From positions 1 through 22,620 of the forward strand of contig CAJTPH010000046.1 in NCBI GenBank assembly GCA_910578215.1: a DNA stretch of 22,620 nucleotides, given 5' to 3'. The notes under the pieces were generated by a model that ran no database searches, was not told where the DNA came from, and saw only the letters and a list, made by a program, of their open reading frames with translations. Each line of letters begins with the position of its first letter. Position 1 is the stretch's first letter. A program made the position numbers and the translations under genes. Below are positions 1-6,815 of this stretch, one piece after another. This DNA is from an uncultured Acetatifactor sp. (GTDB lineage: Bacteria; Bacillota; Clostridia; Lachnospirales; Lachnospiraceae).

Positions 1-13
1 CACCCAGTACCTT

Positions 14-62
14 TAAAAAGAAAAAGCCGGGACAGCATATCCTATCAAGAAATGTCCCGGCC
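14..62 (-). terminator. Rho-independent terminator (minus strand)
   Basis: Perfect 9-bp stem GCCGGGACA (26-34) with TGTCCCGGC (53-61). Read on the minus strand it is followed by a T-rich run opposite the A-rich stretch at 14-25. It would end minus-strand transcripts arriving from the AT-rich patch to the right, although the nearest reading frame stops about 300 bases away. Confidence 0.75.
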
Positions 63-70
63 TTATTCCA

Positions 71-164
71 TGGGCATTAGCAGTATTGCCAGAAATATCC
101 AGCCTTATTCCAGAGGGCGGGTGTGGGCAGCGCCCACATAATATTTCCTTTCTGCTGATGCCCG
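71..164. other. Structured non-coding stretch
   Basis: I see no gene in 63-358. A 12-nt arm GGGCATTAGCAG (72-83) pairs with CTGCTGATGCCC (152-163), with one G-U pair. Inside lies a 7-bp hairpin TGTGGGC/GCCCACA (122-128/132-138). An 11-nt direct repeat GCCTTATTCCA flanks part of it (about 60-70 and 102-112). On the minus strand this structure lies just upstream of the terminator at 14-62, so it could be the 3' part of a small RNA or a long 3' UTR. It matches no RNA family I recognise. Confidence 0.3.
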
Positions 165-358
165 ATTAGTGTGCAAAAAATCTGATATATGTGTATAGGA
201 ACAGATAAACGGGCAATACTATTATCAGAAAAGAAATCAACAACATAAAATCAGTTCTGTTCGACAACAAATTTTTACATATCTGAATCATATCAACAAA
301 GATTTTTTAACTGTAGACACAAGATTTTTTACAGCCTCTCTAAACTATTACTAACAGT

Positions 359-831
359 TCAATTTATTTTAAAATTTGCTGCTATATAGCCCGTTTTTTC
401 GCATGCACCTGTATCTTCAATAAATGATATTTCTTTAATTATTCGGTATGTACCTTTTTTTTAACTGGGGAGACCGCCTATTAATATTGTTACCTCCGAG
501 CTGCAATTTTCATTCAGGATATGTCCTAAATCATACCATTCATTTGGCTGATAGACTTCATACCATTTATCTCCGATGAGCATTTCTAACATATAGTACT
601 CACCGTACATTATTTCATTATTACTCCTGTTATCAATTAATAAAATGAATGACTGCAGATTGTCTTTCTTTTTGCTCTCAACCAGTGTAAAACTGATTTC
701 ATGCGAAAACTCTGTCTTTGCAAACTTTGTTTCATTTAAGCTTACTTTATTTGTGTTCATATATGTCATTGTAAAAAAAGAGCTAATAAAACCACCGCAG
801 CCAAAATAGTGATACTAATTTTTTTCTTCAT
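359..831 (-). pseudogene. Broken secreted Ig-like (Big_14-type) protein
   Basis: A start at 831 opens a signal-peptide-like segment (MKKKIS, then a hydrophobic run ILAAVVLLALF). This frame closes at a TGA just after a run of seven T on the minus strand (773-779). One extra T would join it to the downstream frame (461-769, 102 aa), which carries a beta-rich domain with YYMLEMLIGDKWYEV and GGLP, the pattern of the bacterial Ig-like Big_14 family. That frame stops at TAA (461-463), but the same frame then continues for 33 codons as KKGTYRIIKEISF and ends at 359; the GxYRIIK strand normally closes this domain. The gene therefore carries two lesions. It lies 3 nt behind the upstream frame, as in an operon. 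Family assignment is by motif memory; the lesions are read directly from the sequence. Confidence 0.65.
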
Positions 832-834
832 TGC

Positions 835-1173
835 TTAAATTTCAAACCAGGAATTTCTTTCACCATATAGTGGTGATATGTCCTGCAGCCAAAAAACTGG
901 TTCAAATTCGCGAGATTCTTCATTCCACAACTGTAAACGTGGCAAATACAGACACGACGATGCTTTTCCATTTGCATAACTTATTTTTTGACCGGCAGTT
1001 AATGTAATGGTTGTTGTTTGTGCGTTCGCCAAATTATCATCGGAAACTAAGCTGTCATCTTCTGTCATTTCATCTTCTATATTAATAACCTCTCCTTCAA
1101 TAAAATCCACTGCCTCTATAGGCACTAAAGAAGATATCATTCTTACTTTTTCATCGTCTAACTTGACAACTCT
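835..1173 (-). pseudogene. 5'-truncated gene fragment, unknown function
   Basis: An open frame ends at 835, three bases before the start of the Ig-like gene. The first ATG is at 1140 (101 aa), but protein-like sequence in the same frame continues upstream to about 1173 (VVKLDDEKVRM) with no start codon and no ribosome binding site, and is then cut by a stop. The N-terminal half is acidic (IEGEVINIEDEMTEDD); the C-terminal half is rich in aromatic residues (YLPRLQLW, PVFWLQD) and ends NSWFEI. I do not recognise the family. The best reading is the C-terminal remnant of a larger gene, left immediately downstream of the intact gene at 1187-1630. Confidence 0.45.
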
Positions 1174-1186
1174 TCAAACTAGAATT

Positions 1187-1630
1187 TCACTCTCTGTCTT
1201 TCATGTATTCAAAATAATCAGCACCAACATAAATCACTTTATTATCTTCTATCACAAAACCAATCGACTCGCCCCAATCTCCCTCACCTTCAACAACATA
1301 GGAGATCTTATCGTCTTTATGCAGCATATTCACATACAACGTTGAAAACCAGCAATACTTTAAAATATCAAGCGAGTTTTCAAGGACGGATAACTCAAGA
1401 TCCTCATTGTTACCGCTTTCTTTTGCGCAATTGATGAGTCCCTTACAGATTTCGTTGATTTGGGCTTTTGTAAGGTTGTTAAATGACTTAACACAATTTT
1501 CAGCACATTCTTTTAGATCAGCGCTTCTTATTCCGATGATCAGTTCGTCGTTATCTTCATCATCATGAAAAAATTTACTTTTAAAACTCCCCTCACAAAA
1601 GGCATCTTCCTCATGTTCCCAATCGATCAT
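1187..1630 (-). CDS. Hypothetical acidic protein (147 aa), possibly immunity-type
   Basis: An intact frame of 147 aa with a good ribosome binding site (GGAGG, 9 nt before ATG at 1630). The protein is soluble and acidic with no signal peptide or membrane helix. The N-terminus is Asp/Glu-rich (HDDEDNDELIIGIRSADL), the middle is helical with several cysteines (CAENCVKSF, ICKGLINC), and the C-terminal half has a conserved-looking beta segment (YVVEGEGDWGESIGFVI, then KVIYVGADYFEYM). Small acidic proteins of this kind, surrounded by gene fragments, are common as immunity or DUF-type genes in polymorphic-toxin debris. That is inference from style and context; I cannot name the family. It is the one clearly intact gene in the AT-rich patch. 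Confidence 0.6.
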   Translation of the reverse strand: MIDWEHEEDAFCEGSFKSKFFHDDEDNDELIIGIRSADLKECAENCVKSFNNLTKAQINEICKGLINCAKESGNNEDLELSVLENSLDILKYCWFSTLYVNMLHKDDKISYVVEGEGDWGESIGFVIEDNKVIYVGADYFEYMKDRE

Positions 1631-1683
1631 AGAATTTTCCCTCCATAAAAATTACCCTTTTTGCAGAATCCTGAGCTATATAC

Positions 1684-1908
1684 TCAATCATAACATATTT
1701 GCCTGTTGTTTACAATGTATTTTGATAAGCCCGTTTTTAGTGAGTACACAATTCCGAAAAGGGAGTTAATTAATATATTTTGATATTCTCTTAGCTCCTT
1801 GTACGAAAATGGAACCCTTTTAATATCCACAAAATCCTTGCTTTGCGCTTCGCTAATTATTGATTCCTCAACAGATTTAATATTTGAATCATAATTTGTA
1901 TACAGCAT
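1684..1908 (-). CDS. Hypothetical small protein or fragment (74 aa)
   Basis: An AT-rich 74-aa frame starting MLYTNYDSNIK, with helical, charged sequence and no recognised domain. The ATG at 1908 has no ribosome binding site. The frame stays open upstream past the palindrome at 1924-1942 and an AAAAGGAGATAT ribosome-binding-like sequence, but has no ATG there. It may be a truncated gene whose original start was lost, or a gene using a non-ATG start. It ends 53 bases before the 147-aa gene, on the same strand. Confidence 0.35.
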   Translation of the reverse strand: MLYTNYDSNIKSVEESIISEAQSKDFVDIKRVPFSYKELREYQNILINSLFGIVYSLKTGLSKYIVNNRQICYD

Positions 1909-1923
1909 TACTAAATTATCTGT

Positions 1924-1942
1924 AAGTGTCAGTATGACACTT
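1924..1942. promoter_or_regulatory. Operator-like perfect palindrome
   Basis: AAGTGTCA-GTA-TGACACTT has 8-bp perfect arms. A related, imperfect palindrome with the same AGTG/CACT half-site lies 15 bases away at 1958-1977. Between the two, on the minus strand, is AAAAGGAGATAT, a good ribosome-binding-like sequence. The arrangement suggests a repressor binding region in front of the 1908-461 minus-strand genes. Confidence 0.4.
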
Positions 1943-1957
1943 TTATATCTCCTTTTC

Positions 1958-1977
1958 GAGTGCCTATAACGACACTC
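1958..1977. promoter_or_regulatory. Second operator-like palindrome (imperfect)
   Basis: GAGTG at 1958-1962 and CACTC at 1973-1977 form the outer arms, with partial inner symmetry. It shares the half-site AGTG(T/C)C with the perfect palindrome at 1924-1942. A HTH-type repressor binding both sites is inferred; no regulator gene is present nearby. Confidence 0.3.
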
Positions 1978-2316
1978 TGTTTGTCATGCAGTTTTCAAGG
2001 TGCTAATTTATCTGAAATGCATTTCAGCCATTCAATAAACTTCCCCGGTGCAAGCACCCAAACACCGCAAGGATGTTTGTCTCCTGCTTCACAGGAGCGG
2101 GGTATTAGCCCCAACCTCACTTCGTTCGGTATTAGTTTGTACGCCCCAAGGGGCGGGGAATGTACCCGCTCTCATTCAAAAAATTTCATTTTAGGTTCAC
2201 AAGGTGAGGCTGCCCGCTTTAGCAGACAGATACGGAAGCGGCTGCAGGCGGTATTTATGCTTTGGAAATCGGCGAGGGTGTATCATATGCCGCAATAGAC
2301 ATTGGCAGCGCAGCAT
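1978..2316. other. Gene-free, hairpin-rich stretch; possible mobile-element remnant
   Basis: No convincing gene. It holds four tight hairpins in about 110 bases: GGTGC/GCACC (2047-2058), CTCCTG/CAGGAG (2081-2097), GGGG/CCCC (2099-2112) and CGCCCC/GGGGCG (2142-2155), with GGTATTAG repeated at 2101 and 2129. On the plus strand near 2240-2330 a short open frame reads like real protein (TEAAAGGIYALEIGEG, then YAAIDIGSAAF) but has no start and may be a remnant. The composition shifts here from AT-rich on the left to GC-richer on the right, so this is a likely junction of acquired DNA. Confidence 0.35.
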
Positions 2317-2874
2317 TTACACGCTTATCCCCTCATTTTCCAGATAGACCCTGAGCTTCCGGCGCATCTCGAACAGCATGGACTTCACCTTGCTCCGGCT
2401 AAAGCCGGTGCGCTCACAGATGTCCTCGATGGAATCAAAATACCAATACCGCCTGATAAAGACATTGCGCTTTTGCTCGTCCTGCTGCCACAGAAAGTCA
2501 TTAACGGCGCTCTCTATCCGCCTGTTCTCCAGCTCCGACTCCACGCCCTCCCTGCCGGAGACGCAGTCCCCCAGCTCGTCAAGAGACATAACCGCAGACA
2601 TATTTCTCTTTGCTGCAGAGACATACTCATATTTCTTTAAGGCGAGATTTCTTGTTATCCTGCCGATAAATGCCATGAATTTATTGGGACGTTTATCCGG
2701 AATCGCATTCCAGAGGGCAAAATAGGTATCATTGACACACTCCTCGCAGTCCTCCTTATTTGACAGAACATTGCCTGCGATACAGGCGCAGAGCCTGCCG
2801 TATTTCAGGCCCGTCTCCCTGATCGCCGCCTCGTCCCTGGCCCAGTACAGCTCTATAATTTTATTATCATCCAT
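2317..2874 (-). CDS. ECF-type RNA polymerase sigma factor
   Basis: A protein of 185 aa. The start is the ATG at 2874 (MDDNKIIELYW), which has AGAGGT 5 nt upstream; the frame stays open further upstream, but that part overlaps the preceding gene and is not sigma-like. Region 2 includes CEECVNDTYFALWNAIP (core and -10 binding) followed by FMAFIGRITRNLALKKY. A linker with SLDELGDCVSG leads to region 4, where SIEDICERTGFSRSKVKSMLFEMRRKLR is the helix-turn-helix for the -35 element. It follows an anti-sigma-like gene by 73 nt, the reverse of the usual order. A close paralogue is encoded at 13302-13871. It probably directs a small regulon including its own operon. Confidence 0.9.
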   Translation of the reverse strand: MDDNKIIELYWARDEAAIRETGLKYGRLCACIAGNVLSNKEDCEECVNDTYFALWNAIPDKRPNKFMAFIGRITRNLALKKYEYVSAAKRNMSAVMSLDELGDCVSGREGVESELENRRIESAVNDFLWQQDEQKRNVFIRRYWYFDSIEDICERTGFSRSKVKSMLFEMRRKLRVYLENEGISV

Positions 2875-2947
2875 CAGATACCTCTTTTCTGTTATCCTGT
2901 TATATAAACCGCTCTTTACCGCAACCTTCCGCAACGATTGAGCACGA

Positions 2948-3985
2948 CTACATAATCGGTCTTTCCAGCACATACTTTACCGCTCCGTCTTCAACCTTAA
3001 AAAACAAAAGTATCCATCCGTCCGTATAGGGCTCCACATACCGGCAAAACTCCTCCACGCTTGTGGTAGTGTAATATAAAGGATATAATCCGCCCGTAAA
3101 CTCGCCCGCCCAGTCAATGAACGTAAAGACCGCGTCCTCGCTATACTTCCAGGCAGTCAGTTCTTCGTCGGGATTATGGATATAAAAGCCGTCCCACATA
3201 TCATCCTCCGTAACCCCAAGCTCCTTCAGCCTTTTTGTATCGTCCTCGGGGATGTATTCCACGATATCCACTGTAATGCCGTCCGGCGAGACGCTTTTCA
3301 CCACTCCTGCGATGGTGCCTTCAAATTTATCTTCAATTCCGGCCTTGGACAGTGCAAGCTCCTCCGCCGCCATGTCGCCCACCACAAACTGAATATCCTG
3401 TATCCCTGATTTCAGCTGCAGATACTTCTCCTGCGTCTCCGGTGTATACTGCACATCCTCCGGATAATAGAGAATATATGTTCCGCTCCTTGTGGCCGCA
3501 ATATATTTGCAGTCCTTCCCCTCCGCCGCCACTTGCTGCTCCGTCATCTGCCCGGGTCTTTTGACAATGCTGAAAAGAACCCCGCCCCAGATAAAGTCAT
3601 TGTCATCCGACTCCATACACGCTCTGCGTATCTCCCGGCTGTAAATGCTGTAGGAGCCATCCTGCCTGGACTCCACACCAAAGACATTTTCCCAGTCATC
3701 CCAGTCGCTGCCTCCCCAACTCTCCGGCAGCAGCAGCACAAGACCGATCTCGTCCAGCTGAACCATACCGATGCCCAGAGGGTTTGGACGCACGGTTCGG
3801 TCCGCCTCCGCCACCCTGCCCAGCATAAAGCTCCCCACTGCCAGCACAAGTGCGGCCGCACAGGCTGCCGCCCTCTTTAACGCCTTCATCCGCCGCTGCT
3901 TTGTTGTAATCCGATAGCTTTCCGCCTGTTGGATAAGCCCGTCGTCAATGTTGCCAATCCGCTCAGCCAGTTGTCTCTCATTCAT
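2948..3985 (-). CDS. Membrane-anchored anti-sigma-like protein
   Basis: 345 aa. The N-terminal cytoplasmic part carries RIGNIDDGLIQQAE, aligning residue for residue with the start of the anti-sigma at 12754-13305 (IDDxLIxxA versus IDEELINDA). A basic stretch (TTKQRRMKALKRAA) is followed by one membrane helix at about residues 36-56 (AACAAALVLAVGSFMLG). The remaining ~290 residues are extracellular and rich in acidic and aromatic residues (PESWGGSDWDDWENVFGV); I do not recognise this sensor domain. Topology, context and N-terminal homology support a role as the transmembrane anti-sigma or sensor for the sigma at 2317-2874. Here it comes first in the operon, which begins at the promoter-like motif at 4025-4056. 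The ribosome binding site is weak (GAGGGAAG). Confidence 0.75.
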   Translation of the reverse strand: MNERQLAERIGNIDDGLIQQAESYRITTKQRRMKALKRAAACAAALVLAVGSFMLGRVAEADRTVRPNPLGIGMVQLDEIGLVLLLPESWGGSDWDDWENVFGVESRQDGSYSIYSREIRRACMESDDNDFIWGGVLFSIVKRPGQMTEQQVAAEGKDCKYIAATRSGTYILYYPEDVQYTPETQEKYLQLKSGIQDIQFVVGDMAAEELALSKAGIEDKFEGTIAGVVKSVSPDGITVDIVEYIPEDDTKRLKELGVTEDDMWDGFYIHNPDEELTAWKYSEDAVFTFIDWAGEFTGGLYPLYYTTTSVEEFCRYVEPYTDGWILLFFKVEDGAVKYVLERPIM

Positions 3986-4024
3986 ACTTTCTTCCCTCGC
4001 TTTCCAAAGTGAAACTTCGTTACA

Positions 4025-4056
4025 CTATATAAGTACGGTTTCTTCTGCGTTGGTTG
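4025..4056 (-). promoter_or_regulatory. Probable autoregulated ECF promoter
   Basis: On the minus strand CAACC (4052-4056) is followed after 20 nt by TATATAG (4025-4031), about 40 nt before the anti-sigma start at 3985. The same pair with 19-nt spacing precedes the other ECF operon (13896-13926). Shared motifs in front of two paralogous ECF modules point to -35 and -10 elements recognised by these sigma factors or shared with sigma A. Confidence 0.45.
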
Positions 4057-4160
4057 TATGATACCGCTTTTTTTGCGGCAATTATCACATAAAATATTTT
4101 TTTCCCAAAATTCATGTTTGGCTCATTGCGGACATTTTTCCTTTGGACGCCCGTGTGCAT

Positions 4161-4201
4161 AAAAAACGGGAGCAAACCATAATTTGGTCTTTGCTCCCGT
4201 T
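4161..4201 (-). terminator. Rho-independent terminator after flagellin gene
   Basis: The 11-bp stem ACGGGAGCAAA (4166-4176) pairs with TTTGCTCCCGT (4190-4200), with an inner CCA/TGG. On the minus strand it is followed by six T (4161-4166). It lies about 30 nt past the stop of the flagellin-like gene. Confidence 0.9.
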
Positions 4202-4229
4202 AAATTCATATTAGTCCGGCTTCCGATTT

Positions 4230-5030
4230 TCACGAAAACATCTTCACTACCATGTTTCCCTGCTGCATCTGCCTTTTTTGCAGCATCATTCGATAATCCT
4301 GAAGTATCTTGTTTTTCTTCTGCTCCGAAACCGCTCCCGCCATGTCCAGATCCTCAATTCTGCTCTGTGAAGCCGTCTGGTGCTCCGCCGCAGAATTGTT
4401 ATAGGAAAGCATGTGCTCCAGCGCATTTGTGGATGCCCCCATATTGGACCTTGCCTCGGATACCTTGGAAATGGCATTGTCTATGGCGCTGATGTCAAAA
4501 TCCCCTGTCACGCTGTAACCCGCAATGCCCAAGCCGGCCAGCGTGCTGTCCGCCATCTGTATCTTCATACCGGTCCCGTCCGGATTGGTTGCAATATCCA
4601 TAGTCGCCATATTGCCGTCCAGAAGGGTATGAGTGTTAAACTGCGTACCCTTAGCCATCTGTTGGATACCGTCCAGATAGCCGTTGATCTCCTGCTGCAT
4701 CGCCTGCCTGTCGGAATCCGAATAGGTACCGTTCATGGCCCGGATACTCACATCCCTGATATCCTGCAGATAATCCATAATGCCGGACATGGCGCCGTCC
4801 CCGACGTTCAGGGCGCCGATGCCCATTTTTGTATTTTCGGACGCCATATTCAGCGCCCGCGCTTGCTTCTCCAGCTTCTTCGCAATGGCCAACCCTGCCG
4901 CATCATCCGCCGCAGAGTTGATCCTCTTGCCGGATGAGATCTTATTGCTGAGCTTGTTATCGTTTTTAGCGCCGATCTTATTGTAACCGTAATTCATTCG
5001 ATTCTGGCTGATTCCAGCTATACCGCCCAT
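4230..5030 (-). CDS. Orphan flagellin-like protein
   Basis: 266 aa from ATG at 5030 (MGGIAGIS), which has GGAGG 7 nt upstream; a GTG two codons earlier is too close to it. The flagellin D1 N-terminal signature is clear at residues 27-60 (KLSNKISSGKRINSAADDAAGLAIA), followed by DIRDVSIRAMNGTYSDSDRQ and FNTHTLLDG. The C-terminal D1 helix is also present (ALEHMLSYNN, SRIEDLDMA). There is no variable D2/D3 domain. Both extreme ends differ from normal flagellins: the start lacks the MxINxN pattern, and the end (QDYRMMLQKRQMQQGNMVVKMFS) lacks the usual QANQxPxxVLxLL. No other flagellar gene is in the window. It is monocistronic, with its own promoter and terminator. Motility function is doubtful; a surface or secreted role is inference. 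Confidence 0.85.
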   Translation of the reverse strand: MGGIAGISQNRMNYGYNKIGAKNDNKLSNKISSGKRINSAADDAAGLAIAKKLEKQARALNMASENTKMGIGALNVGDGAMSGIMDYLQDIRDVSIRAMNGTYSDSDRQAMQQEINGYLDGIQQMAKGTQFNTHTLLDGNMATMDIATNPDGTGMKIQMADSTLAGLGIAGYSVTGDFDISAIDNAISKVSEARSNMGASTNALEHMLSYNNSAAEHQTASQSRIEDLDMAGAVSEQKKNKILQDYRMMLQKRQMQQGNMVVKMFS

Positions 5031-5131
5031 ACACACGCCTCCTCTTACTTACCGAACATGCCCGTACAAACAGCTTCTTTCCGGCCAAGCTGCCGCACGG
5101 ACCTCTCCCAAAGCTTTCTTTACCTGTCACT

Positions 5132-5140
5132 ATTATATCA
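5132..5140 (-). promoter_or_regulatory. Extended -10 promoter for the flagellin-like gene
   Basis: The minus strand reads TGATATAAT: a consensus TATAAT at 5132-5137 with the TG of an extended -10, about 100 nt before the flagellin start. The -35 region is poor (TGGAAA-like). No sigma-28 (FliA/SigD) motif is visible, unusual for a filament flagellin. I see nothing else in 5141-5309. Confidence 0.5.
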
Positions 5141-5309
5141 CCTTATGCTAAAAATTTCCAGAGGTTTACCTGAAAAAATTACCTGCCGCCGCAGCCCGCC
5201 GGATATGATCGCCGATTTCCCGGCACAGCACTCCGGCTATGCTTTTTCTCTATGCAAGCTCCACATGACACTGCCCTTTCCGCCAATTCCCTGTAATCGA
5301 TATCCAGCA

Positions 5310-5990
5310 TCACACCTCATTTACCATTTCCACACCTGTTATTTCCTGCAGCGTATGCAGGTATGCCTCTTTATTGACCCCCCTTGGTATCCTGAAGGTA
5401 GTCATTATCTGATAATACTGCCCCTTTGCCTTTGGCTTATCCACCACAAAGGTATCAATAAAGCAGTGATCCTCCTTTAATTTTCGCGATACAAGAGTAA
5501 TCTCCCTGCCGCTCACCGCTTCCATGTAAAGCGTCATGTACCTTGAATGCTTATAGATCCGGCTCTCTATGTACGGGACAAAATGCAGCCCCGCAAGCCA
5601 GACAACGGTCAATATCACCGCCCCGTCGATAAAGCCGATTCCCACCGCAAGCCCTATGCAGGCACAGGTCCAGATACTTGCCGCGGAAGTAAGCCCCTTG
5701 ATCTGATGCCCCGAAACAAGAATGGAGCCCGCGCCCAGAAAGCCCACGCCGCTGACCACCTGCGCTGCGATCCTTGATATATCAATCCGCCCGGGATAAA
5801 GCGCTTCGAGATATTGTTCCAGAAGCATAATCATTGCAGCGCCCAGACAAACTGTAATCGTGGTCCTTGCACCGCCGCCCCGCCGTTTTGCGCCCCGGTC
5901 GATTCCGATCACCGTGCCGAGCAAAAGGGACACGACAATCCGGATAACTATATTACTCCATGTCCAGTCTGAAAACCAATGTGTAAACAT
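5310..5990 (-). CDS. MgtC/SapB family membrane protein
   Basis: 226 aa from the ATG at 5990 (MFTHWFSDWTW), which has GGGGAAA just upstream; a TTG at 6032 would add 14 residues unlike the family. The N-terminal membrane domain has the family hallmarks: IVVSLLLGTVIGIDRG (helix 1), GGGARTTITVCLGAAMIML, QVVSGVGFLGAGSI, then GLTSAASIWTCACIGLAVGIG and a last helix near VILTVVWLAGL. The C-terminal ~85 residues form a soluble ACT-like domain (SGREITLVSRKLKEDHCFI, then HTLQEITGVEMVNEV). MgtC proteins influence magnesium homeostasis and membrane energetics; in most bacteria the exact role is unclear. It lies 94 nt downstream of the acetyltransferase gene on the same strand and may be co-transcribed with it. 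Confidence 0.9.
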   Translation of the reverse strand: MFTHWFSDWTWSNIVIRIVVSLLLGTVIGIDRGAKRRGGGARTTITVCLGAAMIMLLEQYLEALYPGRIDISRIAAQVVSGVGFLGAGSILVSGHQIKGLTSAASIWTCACIGLAVGIGFIDGAVILTVVWLAGLHFVPYIESRIYKHSRYMTLYMEAVSGREITLVSRKLKEDHCFIDTFVVDKPKAKGQYYQIMTTFRIPRGVNKEAYLHTLQEITGVEMVNEV

Positions 5991-6084
5991 ACAAATTTCC
6001 CCGCAGCCTCCCGCAAACCGATTCCTTAGCAATAAATATCCTGCTCAGTGCTTTCATAATCACTTTATGGCAGCAATAAAGCAT

Positions 6085-6669
6085 TTACTTGTTTTCTCTC
6101 ATTACCCGACAGGGATTTCCAAATGCTATAGCGTTATCCGGAATATCCCTTGTGACAACGCTCCCTGCTCCGATTACAACATTATTTCCGATGTTTACCC
6201 CGGGCAATATAATAGCCCCGCCGCCTATCCATACGTTATCCCCTATTGTCACCGGGGCAGTCTGCGTTCTGCAAAATTCAAAGCTGCCGTCTTCTTTGGA
6301 ATTTCCAAACCTCTCCATCGCATTAGTCGGGTGAAAGGCAGTATATATTTGAACATTCGGAGCAATCAGGGCATTATTGCCTATAACTATTTTGTTGTCA
6401 TCCAAAAAAGTACAATTCATATTAACTTCGCAATTGTTTCCGAAATAAATATTGTTCCCATAATCAACATAAAAAGGCGCCGTAATCCACAGATTCTTCC
6501 CCCTTCCGCCTAACAGCTCATTTAGAATACGCTCCTTTTCTTCTGTATCGGCAGAATCAGTCAGGTTATAATTTCTCACTAAATCCTTTGCCTTGTGCCA
6601 TTGTATCAGTAATTCCGTATCTCCACAGTCATAAAGATCTCCCGCCAGCATTTTCTCTCTTTCAGTCAT
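6085..6669 (-). CDS. Sugar O-acetyltransferase (Maa/LacA/NodL type)
   Basis: 194 aa from ATG at 6669 (MTEREKMLAGDLYD), which has a perfect GGAGG 5 nt upstream. The short N-terminal helical Mac domain (residues 1-55, EKMLAGDLYDCGDTELL) is typical of maltose/galactoside acetyltransferases. The left-handed beta-helix of hexapeptide repeats follows: FYVDYGNNIYFGNNCEVNMN, IVIGNNALIAPNVQIY, the catalytic His in TAFHPT, then VTIGDNVWIGGGAIILPG and VVIGAGSVVTRDIP, ending in AFGNPCRVMRE. It transfers acetyl from acetyl-CoA to a sugar hydroxyl in the cytoplasm; the substrate cannot be told. It has its own promoter (6707-6735). Confidence 0.92.
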   Translation of the reverse strand: MTEREKMLAGDLYDCGDTELLIQWHKAKDLVRNYNLTDSADTEEKERILNELLGGRGKNLWITAPFYVDYGNNIYFGNNCEVNMNCTFLDDNKIVIGNNALIAPNVQIYTAFHPTNAMERFGNSKEDGSFEFCRTQTAPVTIGDNVWIGGGAIILPGVNIGNNVVIGAGSVVTRDIPDNAIAFGNPCRVMRENK

Positions 6670-6706
6670 AATATCCTCCCAGCAATCCCCGTCTGCCTCA
6701 AAATTA

Positions 6707-6735
6707 ATTATATTGCATGTGTCCGATCTTAGCAA
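6707..6735 (-). promoter_or_regulatory. Sigma-A promoter for the acetyltransferase gene
   Basis: The minus strand shows TTGCTA (6730-6735), exactly 17 nt, then a perfect TATAAT (6707-6712), placing transcription start near 6700, about 30 nt before the start codon. It faces away from the plus-strand promoter at 6781. Confidence 0.75.
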
Positions 6736-6780
6736 GCCGTAATCAACAGCCGGCGCCTGCCATTTCCTTTCACTGCCCGC

Positions 6781-6809
6781 TTGACAAATCCTTTTTCCGA
6801 TGCTACATT
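6781..6809 (+). promoter_or_regulatory. Sigma-A promoter for the RNA-repair leader
   Basis: A perfect TTGACA (6781-6786), a 17-nt spacer, then TACATT (6804-6809, 4 of 6 to consensus). Transcription would begin near 6816, about 395 nt before the RNA ligase ATG. No comparable promoter is visible after the internal terminator at 7047-7080. Confidence 0.7.
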
Positions 6810-6815
6810 AAAAAA

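Noticed and set aside
1960..2298. 112-codon plus-strand frame
   Set aside because: It runs through tandem hairpins and has no plausible start or domain.
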